NCBI GenBank assembly: GCA_035544215.1
Contig: DATKHY010000006.1
Span: 1-64,000 of the forward strand
DNA: 64,000 nt
Source: Candidatus Binatia bacterium
Lineage (GTDB): Bacteria > Vulcanimicrobiota > Vulcanimicrobiia > Vulcanimicrobiales > Vulcanimicrobiaceae
Reading direction: 5' to 3'
Positions within the stretch are counted from its first letter, which is position 1. Every line of letters begins with the position of its first letter. Position numbers and translations under genes: made by a program. Shown here piece after piece: positions 25,100-34,591 of this stretch. The notes under the pieces were generated by a model that worked only from the letters and a program-made list of their open reading frames with translations, searched no databases and was not told where the DNA came from.

Positions 25100-26683
25100 A
25101 TGCTCCGTCGCTTACTCGCCTTCGCAATCGCGTTCGCTTGGGTCGTCGGCTGCGGCGGACAGTCGAGCGCGCCAGTCAATCCACCCGGAATCGCGCCCGA
25201 AGGCGCGCGTGCCGGTGCGGGCATGGCTCCGGACAAGAACGTGAACGAGCTGCCGGAGCCTCCGGTGGTGCGATCGATCGACGGCGTCGCGAAGGTCTCG
25301 CTGATCGTCAACTTCAGCGGCGCGACCCACTTTCCGGAGTTCGTGTACAACGGCATGAACAACGTCGCGCCGACGATCCGGGTCGATCCCGGCGATGCGA
25401 TCGTGCTCGACGTCACCAACGATCTACCGCCCGGTCCGGGCGACAAGTTCGATGTCAACATTCACTTTCACGGAATCGGCTCATCGCCGAACGCGCCGGG
25501 CGACGACGTGCTGGGAACGCTCGCGCGGTCCGGCCAGAAACTGCATTACGTAGTCCACATACCAAAGAACCAGGAGCCCGGGCTCTACTGGTATCACCCG
25601 CACGTGCACGGCGAGACGGCCTATCAAGTCGGATCGGGCGGAATGTCGGGAGCGATCATCGTCAACGGTCTGGAGCACCACCTGCCCGGATTGGCCAAGA
25701 TGCGAGAGCGGGTCATCATCGTGCGTGCGATCGGCATCGGCACCCTAGCTCGCCGCGACGGGGACGAGACAATGGCGGATGGCGGCGACATGAGCGGCAT
25801 GTCCGAGGAGCGCGTTCGACCTCAGGCGATCAACAGCGAGCCGTGCGGATCGGACCTGGGCCTTCTAACGACGCTGAACGGAGCCTATCACCCCGTCATC
25901 ACCATCGCGCCGGGGGAGAAGCAGTTCTTCCGCGTGATTAATGCTACGGCGCACAAGACGCTCAAGCTCGACTACGGCGGCGAGATGGAACTCATCGCGA
26001 TCGACGGCTTCGCACTGGACACATGGCCCGGCAATCCGCCGACCAAGTTGGTGAAGACGATCGTCATGCCGCCGGCCGCGCGTGCGGAGTTCGTCGTCAC
26101 CGGTCGCCCCAGCGGCTTCGGGACGTTCCAGACGCTCTGCTTCGACTCGGGCCTTACCGGAGATCACGATCCGCAGCTCGCATTGGCGCGGCTGCGCTGG
26201 CCAGGCAGGCCGGATTACCGGCCGGCATTCGTCGGCAGGCTGACTGTCGGCGCACCCCTGCCGCAAAACGTCTACACCACCAAGCTCCCGCCGATTGCGG
26301 CCAAGCGCACTGCCATCTTCACCGAGGGTCCGACGCACTTCTTCATCAACGGCAGGATGTTCACGATGAGCGAGCCGCCGCTGTTCGTCGTGCACGTCGG
26401 GACTGTCGAGGAATGGCACATCGTCAACAAGACGCGAGAAGTGCACGACTTCCACATCCATCAGATACACTTCTTGGTCAAGGAGATCAACGGCGTCAAG
26501 CTACTGCATCCCTATTGGGCCGATAGTCAGTTGATTCCGCATCGCCAAAAGGACGGCTCGCCTGGGACGCTCTTGTTGATCATGAACTTCCGCGATCCGG
26601 TCATCAAGGGTACGTTCGTTTTTCACTGCCACATCCTCGATCACGAAGACCTGGGGATGATGGCGAAGATGCAAGCGATTTAA
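25100..26683 (+). CDS. Multicopper oxidase lipoprotein, copy 1
   Basis: This 527-residue oxidase starts at the ATG at 25100, with AAAGGGAG upstream, and has the lipobox VVGC. All four copper motifs are present: HFHG at 122-125, HPHVH at 166-170, HDFHIHQIH near 450 and HCHILDHEDLGM at 509-520. The type 1 and trinuclear centres should therefore be complete. It would oxidise phenols, metals or similar donors with reduction of oxygen to water, on the outside of the membrane. Loops of Met, Gly and Asp near residue 230 (MADGGDMSGM) could bind copper. It sits between two related propeller lipoproteins. Confidence 0.92.
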   Translation: MLRRLLAFAIAFAWVVGCGGQSSAPVNPPGIAPEGARAGAGMAPDKNVNELPEPPVVRSIDGVAKVSLIVNFSGATHFPEFVYNGMNNVAPTIRVDPGDAIVLDVTNDLPPGPGDKFDVNIHFHGIGSSPNAPGDDVLGTLARSGQKLHYVVHIPKNQEPGLYWYHPHVHGETAYQVGSGGMSGAIIVNGLEHHLPGLAKMRERVIIVRAIGIGTLARRDGDETMADGGDMSGMSEERVRPQAINSEPCGSDLGLLTTLNGAYHPVITIAPGEKQFFRVINATAHKTLKLDYGGEMELIAIDGFALDTWPGNPPTKLVKTIVMPPAARAEFVVTGRPSGFGTFQTLCFDSGLTGDHDPQLALARLRWPGRPDYRPAFVGRLTVGAPLPQNVYTTKLPPIAAKRTAIFTEGPTHFFINGRMFTMSEPPLFVVHVGTVEEWHIVNKTREVHDFHIHQIHFLVKEINGVKLLHPYWADSQLIPHRQKDGSPGTLLLIMNFRDPVIKGTFVFHCHILDHEDLGMMAKMQAI

Positions 26684-26693
26684 CGTGCGTGCC

Positions 26694-27686
26694 ATGAGCT
26701 TGAAACGAACCGCGCGGTTTGCGGCCGTCGCGATACTCGCGGCGGGCTGCGCCGGGCCGGTGGCGCCGGTGCAGGAGCCTCCGGCGCGGGTTCGCCCCGC
26801 TTTCCGCTTTGATCCGACGGGTTCATGGATGGCGCCGGCGGCGAGCGCGCAAGACCTGATCTACGTTTCGGATACGAACGGCAAGGTCTGGGTTTTCTCC
26901 TATCCCGGCGAAAAGCAAGTCGGCCTGCTCCGGGGCTTCAAGTCGCCCGCGGGCGTGTGCTCCGACGCATCGACGGGAGACGTGTACGTCGTCGACACGA
27001 CCAACTTAGACGTGTTCAAGTACAAACACGGCGGGACCAAACCGATCAAAACGCTGAGTGTCTTCGGCTATTTCCCGTTCGGCTGCGCGGTCGATCCGGC
27101 CACGCACGACGTTGCCGTAGCGAACGTTTCGGCCAATCCGAGCGGCCCCGGGAGCCTATCGATCTTCCGGCCCGGCGCCTTTTTCCCGAGCGATTACACG
27201 AATCCGGCATTCAACGCGTACTTTTTCTGCAGCTTTGACGGTCAAGGCAACGTCCTGCTCGACGGCGCCGATTCAGGCAGCTCTCACGCGCTGTTCGGTA
27301 AATGGCGCAAAGGGTCGACGGCGATTACGACGGTGACGCTCGACAAGACGATCGGGTATCCCGGCGGCGTCCAGTGGGACGGCGCGTACATGGCCGTTGC
27401 GGATACGATGAGCCGCAAACTCTATCGTTTCAAAATTGTCGGACCGCACGGCAGATCCGCCGGCTCCGTGCGCTTCAAAGTCGAGCGCAGCACGCTGCTG
27501 CATGGGTTTTGGGTCCAGGGGCAAACCATCGTGATGCCTTACGGGACGGTATCGCGCCTGGTGCGCATGGTCGGGCGTTGGCCCTACCCGGCCGGGGGCG
27601 CGCCGAGTAGATCCATCGGGATAGCGCACGCCGTGGAGCTGGTCGGCGTCACGGTCAGCCTCGCAAAAAAAAGCACGATCTACTAA
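26694..27686 (+). CDS. Propeller-type lipoprotein, copy 2 of the oxidase array
   Basis: This 330-residue protein has the lipobox LAAGC and the same blade motifs as copy 1: DLIYVSDTNGKVWVFSYP, GDVYVVDTTNLDVFKY, FPFGCAVDP and VQWDGAYMAVAD. The ATG at 26694 is used here; a GTG at 26685 is equally possible, and neither has a clear ribosome site. It begins 10 bases after the first oxidase and ends 11 bases before the second, so the array is very likely one transcript. Function unknown. Confidence 0.75.
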   Translation: MSLKRTARFAAVAILAAGCAGPVAPVQEPPARVRPAFRFDPTGSWMAPAASAQDLIYVSDTNGKVWVFSYPGEKQVGLLRGFKSPAGVCSDASTGDVYVVDTTNLDVFKYKHGGTKPIKTLSVFGYFPFGCAVDPATHDVAVANVSANPSGPGSLSIFRPGAFFPSDYTNPAFNAYFFCSFDGQGNVLLDGADSGSSHALFGKWRKGSTAITTVTLDKTIGYPGGVQWDGAYMAVADTMSRKLYRFKIVGPHGRSAGSVRFKVERSTLLHGFWVQGQTIVMPYGTVSRLVRMVGRWPYPAGGAPSRSIGIAHAVELVGVTVSLAKKSTIY

Positions 27687-27697
27687 GGAGCTTCACG

Positions 27698-29245
27698 ATG
27701 CTACGGCGCGTTCTGATGATTACGATTTCGGTTGCGTTGCTCGCCGGATGCGGCGGCCAGTCCAGCGCTCCAATGGGTCAGATGATGCCGGGCGCCCCGC
27801 TGGCCGGCGCGCCGGTTGCCATCCTACAGCCGAATACGAATAAAGAGCTGCCGGAGCCGCCGGTCGTCAACTCGGTACATGGCGTCGCGAGAGTCTCGCT
27901 GATCGTCAACTTGAGCAGGCACACCGGTTTTCCGCAGTTTACGTACAAAGGCTTCAACGAAACCGCCCCTACGATCCGCGTGAACCCGGGCGACACGATC
28001 GCCATCGATGAGACCGACTACCTGCCGCCCAGCGCCGGCGACAAGTACGACATCAATATCCACTTTCACGGCATGGGCTCGACACCGCACGCCCCGGGCG
28101 ACGACGTGCTGGGAACGCTGGCGCGCTCGGGCCAGAGCCTTCACTACGTCGTGCACATCCCCAAGAGTCAAGAGCCCGGGCTGTACTGGTATCATCCGCA
28201 CGTGCACGGCGTGGTCAACTATCAGGTTGGCGAGGGCGGGATGTCCGGTGCGATCATCGTCAACGGCCTCGAGCGTCACTTCCCGCCCCTGGCGAAGATG
28301 AATCAGCGCGTGATCGTCGTCCGGGATACCGGCACTGGCGAACCGGCAGGAGGCTTCGATGCCATGGGCATGGAGCGCTTTGCGCCAAACGTCATCAACA
28401 ACGAGCCGTGCGGCCCCGAGGTGGGGCTGATCACGATGATCAACGGCGTCTATCAGCCGTACATCACGATCGCGCCCGGCGAAAAGCAGTTCTGGCGCGT
28501 GATCAACGCGAGCGGTCATAAGACGCTCAAGCTCGCCGTCGACGGATCTCAACTCAAAGTGTACGCGATCGACGGCTTCGCCCTGGATACGCAACCTGGC
28601 ACGAAGCCGTTCACCGAGCCCTACGCGATCATTCCGCCGGCTGCGCGCCTCGAGTTCGTCGTCACCGGTCCGCGAAACCCGTTGGCGAAGTTTCGCACGT
28701 TATGCTACGACACTGGGCCGGGCGGGGACCGCGATCCCGCACTCGTCCTCGCGCGGCTGAAGCAGCCGCGCCACGCGCCGAACGAGATGTCCGGGATGGG
28801 CCCAAACGCGCCGCCGGAACCGTTGCCGAGCAACGCTTATACGACGCCGCTTCCGCCGATTGCGGCCAAGCGCACCGTCACGTTCAGCGAAGGGAACAAT
28901 CATTTCTTCATCGACGGCAGGATCTTTCAGATGCAAGAGCCGCCCGCGGTCGTCGTGCACGTCGGCACCGTCGAGGAGTGGCATATCGTGAACATCACCG
29001 AGGAGGTCCACGACTTTCACATTCACCAGATACACTTTCTCGTCAAGGAGATCGATGGCGTCAAGCTGGCGCATCCCTATTGGGCCGACACCCAGTTGAT
29101 CCCGCATCGCGCTAACGGCAAGCCCGGAACGCTCACTCTCTTGATGGATTTTCGCGACCCGATCATTAAAGGGACCTTCGTCTTCCACTGCCACATCCTC
29201 GATCACGAAGATCGCGGCATGATGGCGAAGATCCAGGCTATTTAA
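27698..29245 (+). CDS. Multicopper oxidase lipoprotein, copy 2
   Basis: This 515-residue paralogue of copy 1 has the lipobox LLAGC and a strong AAGGAG site. HFHGMG, HPHVHG, HDFHIHQIH and HCHILDHEDRGM give a full copper set. It shares long identical stretches with copy 1, such as LPPIAAKRT and HVGTVEEWHIVN, so the pair arose by duplication together with the lipoprotein gene between them. A Met-rich N-terminal stretch (MGQMMPG) after the lipid anchor may help copper capture. Substrate unknown. Confidence 0.92.
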   Translation: MLRRVLMITISVALLAGCGGQSSAPMGQMMPGAPLAGAPVAILQPNTNKELPEPPVVNSVHGVARVSLIVNLSRHTGFPQFTYKGFNETAPTIRVNPGDTIAIDETDYLPPSAGDKYDINIHFHGMGSTPHAPGDDVLGTLARSGQSLHYVVHIPKSQEPGLYWYHPHVHGVVNYQVGEGGMSGAIIVNGLERHFPPLAKMNQRVIVVRDTGTGEPAGGFDAMGMERFAPNVINNEPCGPEVGLITMINGVYQPYITIAPGEKQFWRVINASGHKTLKLAVDGSQLKVYAIDGFALDTQPGTKPFTEPYAIIPPAARLEFVVTGPRNPLAKFRTLCYDTGPGGDRDPALVLARLKQPRHAPNEMSGMGPNAPPEPLPSNAYTTPLPPIAAKRTVTFSEGNNHFFIDGRIFQMQEPPAVVVHVGTVEEWHIVNITEEVHDFHIHQIHFLVKEIDGVKLAHPYWADTQLIPHRANGKPGTLTLLMDFRDPIIKGTFVFHCHILDHEDRGMMAKIQAI

Positions 29246-29254
29246 GAGGGCGAG

Positions 29255-30253
29255 GTGGATACTGTGCGTTTCGTTCGTGCCGGCGTGATCGTTGCTGCAC
29301 TTGCAACGGCTGCCGGCTGCGCCGGCTCACAAGTTCCCGGCGGAACTCAGGCGGAGATGCCGAGCGTGCCCGGCGTAAGCGTGCGTTCTCACGGGGGTTC
29401 CTGGACATCACCGGCCGCGCAAAGCGGAGACCTGCTCTACGTGTCGGACACCGCTGGCCGTGTCTACGTGTACTCCTATCCGGCCGGCGAACACGTAGGA
29501 ACGCTAACCGGCTTCAAGGGGCCCGAGGGTCTGTGCTCCGATTCAGCCGGTAACGTCTACGTGATCGACACGCCCGCGGTCGCCGTGTTCAAATACGCGC
29601 ACGGCGGCGCCAAGCCGGTCGCAAAGCTCCATGTCTTCGGATACTATCCCGAAGGCTGTTCGGTCGATCCCATTACCGGAGATCTCGCCGTTGCGGACTA
29701 CGCCAGCAATCCGCAGCTCGGCCCGGGCGCCGTTACGATATTCAAAAACGGCAAGGGCATGGGGAAGAGTTACCAAGACTCCAGTTTCGGCGAATATTTC
29801 TTCTGCAGCTACGACGCGAAGGGCAACTTGTACGCTGACGGAACGAACGTGGGCACAACCCAAACAGAGCTTGGGGAGTTGCCGCACGGCAGCACGTCGT
29901 TTACGAACATCACGCTCGATAAGAATGTCGGACCCTATCCCTTGGCCGTGCAGTGGGACGGCAAATACGTGGCGCTGCAGACCTCGACCCGAGCGTTGTA
30001 TCGCATTAAGGTGAGCGGGTCCACTGGAAACATCGTTCAGACGACACTGTTCGAGGGCGACCACAGCGACCTCGTGGCGCAGTTTTGGATCGCCGGCCGC
30101 ACGATCGTCATCCCATATGGAAGCGGGCGCAGGGTCGTCAAGAAGGTCGGATTCTGGCCGTACCCCGACGGGGGTGTAGGCTCGAAGAGCATCCAGGCTC
30201 CGCATCTCACCGCCGAACTTTTCGGTACGACGCTCAGCGTCGCGCGGAAGTAG
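29255..30253 (+). CDS. Propeller-type lipoprotein, copy 3 of the oxidase array
   Basis: This 332-residue lipoprotein (lipobox AAGC) shares with copies 1 and 2 DLLYVSDTAGRVYVYSYP, GNVYVIDTPAVAVFKY, YPEGCSVDP, GDLAVADY and VQWDGKYVAL. It begins at a GTG at 29255; another GTG at 29264 could be used. It closes the array of three lipoproteins and two oxidases. The stop lies 17 bases from a convergent lipoprotein gene, with no clear terminator between them. Confidence 0.75.
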   Translation: MDTVRFVRAGVIVAALATAAGCAGSQVPGGTQAEMPSVPGVSVRSHGGSWTSPAAQSGDLLYVSDTAGRVYVYSYPAGEHVGTLTGFKGPEGLCSDSAGNVYVIDTPAVAVFKYAHGGAKPVAKLHVFGYYPEGCSVDPITGDLAVADYASNPQLGPGAVTIFKNGKGMGKSYQDSSFGEYFFCSYDAKGNLYADGTNVGTTQTELGELPHGSTSFTNITLDKNVGPYPLAVQWDGKYVALQTSTRALYRIKVSGSTGNIVQTTLFEGDHSDLVAQFWIAGRTIVIPYGSGRRVVKKVGFWPYPDGGVGSKSIQAPHLTAELFGTTLSVARK

Positions 30254-30270
30254 GCGCGCTGCGCGAACGC

Positions 30271-31509
30271 TCAGGGCGAGAGGCGGAACACCGTTCCGTA
30301 GCCTTGCTGACAATATTGATAACGGCACCACGAGCCGCCCATGTACGTAGTGCCATATAGCGTGCCGTTTAGGTAAGCCAAACCCGCAAACGGCATTGAT
30401 CCGTCCGGCACTCCTTTAAAGCGATAAAGAACCTGCAGCCGGCCAGGGGCCGTCAGTGCATAAACAACGCCGTACCCGTAGCCACCACCCACCGTGGTAC
30501 CGTAGAGCGCTCCGTTCACCGTGATCAACGAGCCTAACGGTTCGCTGCCGTTGCGTCCGTCAAAGCTTTGGAGGATGTGCTCTTCGCCGTGGATTGTGAC
30601 CGAATAGAGCGCCCCGTGGCGACGCGTACCGCCTTGCTGCAACGTGCCGTAAAGAACTCCATGCACGGTTACGAGCCCAGTCGGAACTATAGCGTCGAGT
30701 CCCGTACAGTTAAAACTGTAGAGAACGCGCTCTCTTCCGGAAAGGGTGATCTCGAAAACCGTGCCCCAGTTGCATGTGCCCCCAGCCTGCGTCGTACCGT
30801 AGAGCCCGCCGTTCAGAAATACGAGATTTCCCGTCGGGAAGGCCCCGTCCGGCTTACCCGTGAACCGGTGGAGCACTCTTTCTTTTCCCGAAGAACTCAT
30901 GGAATACACGGTGCCGCATCCACGCGGATCGATCGAGCATTTCATTCCGCCGGAACTGGTTGTGCCGTAAAGAGTGCCGTTGACATTGATGACGGACCCG
31001 TCGGGATGAGCACCGTCCGGAGCGCCAGTGAACCGGTACGCAACCCGTTCGGTCCCAGACGGGGTGATCGAAAAAATCGTACCGCATCCGCCGGGGTTCT
31101 TCTTGCAAGCGGTGCCGCCCAAACTCGTCGTCCCATAAAAGAGGGATTTCGCCGCTGTTAACTCGGCCAAAGGCTTGACGCCGTCAGGCAGCCCCCGGAA
31201 ACGGTAAAGCACCCTCTCTTTACCCGTCGTCGAAATCACAAAGACCGTGCCGCAGAGACAGCGGGAGCCCCCGACGGAAGTCGTGCCGAAAAGCGATCCG
31301 TTGTACGCGATAAGCCGCGCTGCGGGCAGCTGACCATCAGGTTTGCCCTTGAAGCTGTAAAGGGAGCTATACCCGCCGAGCGGCTGGGTCAACGATGAAG
31401 AGGAAGAATACAAAGCAGGCGCTGCGCGAAACGGTTGCGATCCGCCACAACCCACGAGGATTGCTGCAGCGGCGGCGATGCAAAAGGCGTAGCGAGCCGG
31501 GGTTCTCAT
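30271..31509 (-). CDS. GloVer-repeat lipoprotein
   Basis: This 412-residue protein has the lipobox ILVGC and about eight repeats of roughly 45 residues. Each runs GKPDG...P, then NG-x-LYGTT-x-GG, then GTVF-x-I-x-x-G-x-E-R-V-L-Y-x-F. This is the Gloeo/Verruco (TIGR03803-type) tandem repeat, thought to form a beta-propeller on the outer surface. No catalytic residues are evident. It is transcribed opposite to both neighbours, with its own 101-base upstream region shared with the crotonase gene. Confidence 0.85.
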   Translation of the reverse strand: MRTPARYAFCIAAAAAILVGCGGSQPFRAAPALYSSSSSLTQPLGGYSSLYSFKGKPDGQLPAARLIAYNGSLFGTTSVGGSRCLCGTVFVISTTGKERVLYRFRGLPDGVKPLAELTAAKSLFYGTTSLGGTACKKNPGGCGTIFSITPSGTERVAYRFTGAPDGAHPDGSVINVNGTLYGTTSSGGMKCSIDPRGCGTVYSMSSSGKERVLHRFTGKPDGAFPTGNLVFLNGGLYGTTQAGGTCNWGTVFEITLSGRERVLYSFNCTGLDAIVPTGLVTVHGVLYGTLQQGGTRRHGALYSVTIHGEEHILQSFDGRNGSEPLGSLITVNGALYGTTVGGGYGYGVVYALTAPGRLQVLYRFKGVPDGSMPFAGLAYLNGTLYGTTYMGGSWCRYQYCQQGYGTVFRLSP

Positions 31510-31610
31510 GGCCAGGACATTCGGCCCCGCCGGTTACGGTTCCACTCGATGCAGGCCGTCCTGTCCTGACGCCTAATAACGTCGCCTTCCCGACGCGATA
31601 GGTCTCAAGA

Positions 31611-32384
31611 ATGCTGAATCTGCAAAACGTAACGGTCGAGCGCGAGGGCGACGTCGCGGTGATCTCGCTGAATCGTCCCGAGAAGCGCAACGCGCTCTCG
31701 TTGCAGATGATGCGCGAGCTCGACGGCGCGCTGGCCGAGGTCGGGCGCGAGCCGGAGACCCGAGTCGTGATCCTACGCGGCGAGGGCGCGGCGTTTAGCG
31801 CCGGCCACGACCTGCGCGAGCTCGTCGACCGCGACGTCGAGACCTATCAAACCATCTTCGAGGCCTGCGTCGCGCTGATGGCACGGATCGTAGCGATTCC
31901 GCAGCCAGTGATTGCCGAGGTCGCCAAGATCGCGACGGCTGCGGGATGCCAGCTTGTCGCGGCGTGCGACCTGGCCGTCGCGTCCACCGAGGCGACCTTC
32001 GCCACGCCGGGCGTGCGCATCGGCCTCTTCTGCAGCACGCCGATGGTCGCGCTCTCGCGCGCCATCGGGCGCAAGCGCGCGATGGAGATGCTGCTCACCG
32101 GAGATCCGATCGACGCGCCGACCGCTCTGGCGTGGGGCTTGGTCAACCGCGTCGTCGCGCTGGACCGGCTGCATGCGGAAGCGCTCGCGCTCGCGCGCAA
32201 GATCGCGGCCTCGAGCAAGACCGTCGTCGGCATCGGCAAGGCCGCGTTCTACAAGCAGATCGATCTCGATCAAGACAGCGCCTACGACTATACGAAAGAC
32301 GTCATGATCTCCAATGCGCAGGAGCCGGACGCGCACGAAGGCATCACCGCATTTCTCGAAAGGCGCCGGCCGGAGTGGCGTTGA
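31611..32384 (+). CDS. Enoyl-CoA hydratase/isomerase family protein (ECHDC3-like)
   Basis: This 257-residue crotonase-fold protein has the CoA and oxyanion-hole segments RPEKRNALS, FSAGHDL and ATAAGCQLVAA. The two glutamates of true enoyl-CoA hydratase are not at the expected places: the region around the second reads FATPGVRIGLFCSTP. It therefore resembles the ECHDC3 branch, whose reaction is unclear. It is probably a cytoplasmic acyl-CoA enzyme, but hydration should not be assumed. A terminator-like hairpin lies downstream. Confidence 0.85.
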   Translation: MLNLQNVTVEREGDVAVISLNRPEKRNALSLQMMRELDGALAEVGREPETRVVILRGEGAAFSAGHDLRELVDRDVETYQTIFEACVALMARIVAIPQPVIAEVAKIATAAGCQLVAACDLAVASTEATFATPGVRIGLFCSTPMVALSRAIGRKRAMEMLLTGDPIDAPTALAWGLVNRVVALDRLHAEALALARKIAASSKTVVGIGKAAFYKQIDLDQDSAYDYTKDVMISNAQEPDAHEGITAFLERRRPEWR

Positions 32385-32507
32385 ATGGCCGCCATCCGCG
32401 ACGCTCGCGCTCGTGGGCAGCGAGCGACGCGCGCAACCCACAAGCGTCGCCCACACCCGGTATGCGTGGCCCGACAAAAAGGGACTCGCGCATACGCGAC
32501 GGCAGGG

Positions 32508-32528
32508 GGGCTCGCCTACGGCGAGCCC
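32508..32528 (+). terminator. Terminator-like hairpin after the crotonase gene
   Basis: GGGCTCGCC (32508-32516) pairs with GGCGAGCCC (32520-32528) around a TAC loop, followed by TTCTG. It lies in the 209-base gap before the DUF5693 gene. The T-run is short. Confidence 0.55.
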
Positions 32529-32593
32529 TTCTGTGATACCCGGCACGCGCGCGGCAGAAAAATACCGCCGCTGAAGCGAACTACAGGCGACTC

Positions 32594-34591
32594 GTGACCT
32601 TCCTTACGCCGCGAACGCGCTATGCCGCCATCGTCTTGCTCGTTGCCCTGATCGCCGCGCTGGCCGTGGCGGTCTTCCGCGCGCGTGTCGAGTCGCACGC
32701 CAACCGCGTCGAGCTGGCAATGGATTTCACGGATTTCGACGCGCTCGCGCGCTCGTACGACTACAACCCGGCCGCCTTCCTGATCGGCTTGCGTCGTGCC
32801 GGTCTGACGTCGCTCGCGCTGACGGAAGAGCTCGGGAGCAACGTCGGCTACGACGGCAAGGCGTACGCGACCACCGGCGCCGCGCTGCTCAATCAGGCGC
32901 GCATCAGCCCAATCTCGGATCCGCTGCTCGCTAGCCTCGTCCGCGCGCACCGGCTCGACCGTGGGGCGATCTATCTGCTGGTCACGGACGCGTCCACGTA
33001 TCACCGCTATCGCACGCAGCTGGCGCTGCACTTCATGCCCAAGAGCGTGCGGCTCCTGCGCGCGACGCGCCCGTGGCTGATCGAGGTGCACACGCAGATC
33101 GATTACTTCAACGCCATCGCGCTGGGCATCCCGACCGATCAGATCGAGCTGGCGCGCCGGCTCGGGCTGCTGGTCGTTCCGCGCTTTCAGAACGACGAGC
33201 GCTTTGCGTTTCCGCAGATCGACGGCCTGTTCCGCGACGTGCTGCGTTACGATCCCAAGGTCTCGACCGTCATCTTCTTCGGCCTCGCCAACCAAGTCGT
33301 CGGCTATCCCGATCACCTTGCGGACACCGCCGATGCGTTCAAGCGGCACGCCTTCAACCTCGGCTCGATCGAGACGTACGACCCGATCCAAGTGCAGAAG
33401 GGCAACGACACGCTCGCCAAGCTGATCCCGGGGCGGACCGTGCGGGTGCAGGCGATCGCCAAGACCGAGCTCGACAAGCTCAAGCTCGACGAGGTCGTGG
33501 CGCGCTACGTCCTCGGCGTGCGCGAGCGTAACGTCCGCGTCGTCTACCTACGCCCGTGGGGGCATCAAGACGGTAATCTCTCGATCGAGGCGACCAACGT
33601 AGAGATGGTTAAAGCCATCGCCGACCAGCTCAAGGCCGCGGGCTTCCGCCTCGGGCGCGCGACGCCGATCCCCTTCTACCACGGGAACAATCGCGCGCTG
33701 GTCGGCATCGCGGCGCTCGCGGTACCGTCGATCTTCGTCCTGCTGCTCGAGGCGTTCGGCTGGTACCGGCGCCGCCTCGCCGCCGCCGCGTACGGCCTCA
33801 CGATCCTGCTCTATCTCGCCGGCGTACTCTCGCATCACGACGCTTTCGCGCGCTCCGTCATCGCGCTCGCCGGCGCGCTGCTGTTCGCGACCGCGGCGCT
33901 GCTCTCTCTCGTTCCCGCCTGGAACGAGACTCCGGCCCAGCGTACCGGCGCGCAGATCGTGCGCAGTTTGGGGTGGACGCTGCTCGCGACCGGCGTCGCG
34001 CTCCTCGGCGCGCTGGTCGTCGTCGGCATCATGAGCTTCCCGCTCGCAATGGAGGAGATCGAGCGTTTTCGCGGCGTGCGGCTCGTGCTCGGCCTGCCGC
34101 CGCTCATCGCGCTCGCGCTCTACCTCTTCGACAAGCGCTTCGGCTCCGGCGTCGAGCGTGCACGCGACGTCTTCCTCTCGCCCGTGCTGGCGTACCAGCT
34201 GCTCGCGGGGATCGTCATCGTCGCGGCAGGGGCGCTCATGCTCGTCCGCAGCGGCAACGACAGCGACGTCTCGCCGTCGTCGTTCGAGCTGGCGCTGCGC
34301 CATTCGCTCACCGCGGTGCTCAGCGTGCGCCCGCGTTTCAAGGAGTTCCTCATCGGCTTTCCGGCGATCATGTTGCTGCCGGCGCTTCTGCCGCGGCACC
34401 GCCGCGCGATCGGCTGGCTCCTCGCGCTCGCGATCGGCGTCGGCGTCGGCGACGTGATCGACACGTTCTCGCACTTGCACACGTCGCTCGAGGTCTCGAT
34501 CCTCCGAGTGATCAACGGACTCGTGCTCGGAGCGATCATCGGCATCGTCGCGATCTGGGTCTACCGGCGCTTTCCATCGACCGCACCCTGA
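32594..34591 (+). CDS. DUF5693 family membrane protein
   Basis: This 665-residue protein has one N-terminal membrane helix, an extracytoplasmic domain to about residue 350 (with FMPKSVRLL and VVYLRPWGH) and then about eight predicted membrane helices. It fits DUF5693, a family of unknown function often found beside csaB, as here. The start is a GTG at 32594. The stop TGA overlaps the csaB ATG by one base, so the two are coupled. A role in cell-surface polymer assembly or anchoring is inferred from that pairing. Confidence 0.8.
   Translation: MTFLTPRTRYAAIVLLVALIAALAVAVFRARVESHANRVELAMDFTDFDALARSYDYNPAAFLIGLRRAGLTSLALTEELGSNVGYDGKAYATTGAALLNQARISPISDPLLASLVRAHRLDRGAIYLLVTDASTYHRYRTQLALHFMPKSVRLLRATRPWLIEVHTQIDYFNAIALGIPTDQIELARRLGLLVVPRFQNDERFAFPQIDGLFRDVLRYDPKVSTVIFFGLANQVVGYPDHLADTADAFKRHAFNLGSIETYDPIQVQKGNDTLAKLIPGRTVRVQAIAKTELDKLKLDEVVARYVLGVRERNVRVVYLRPWGHQDGNLSIEATNVEMVKAIADQLKAAGFRLGRATPIPFYHGNNRALVGIAALAVPSIFVLLLEAFGWYRRRLAAAAYGLTILLYLAGVLSHHDAFARSVIALAGALLFATAALLSLVPAWNETPAQRTGAQIVRSLGWTLLATGVALLGALVVVGIMSFPLAMEEIERFRGVRLVLGLPPLIALALYLFDKRFGSGVERARDVFLSPVLAYQLLAGIVIVAAGALMLVRSGNDSDVSPSSFELALRHSLTAVLSVRPRFKEFLIGFPAIMLLPALLPRHRRAIGWLLALAIGVGVGDVIDTFSHLHTSLEVSILRVINGLVLGAIIGIVAIWVYRRFPSTAP

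Noticed and set aside
33973-34590. Upstream extension of the csaB frame
   Set aside because: It lies inside the DUF5693 gene in another frame and has no similarity to CsaB, whose N-terminus starts at 34591.
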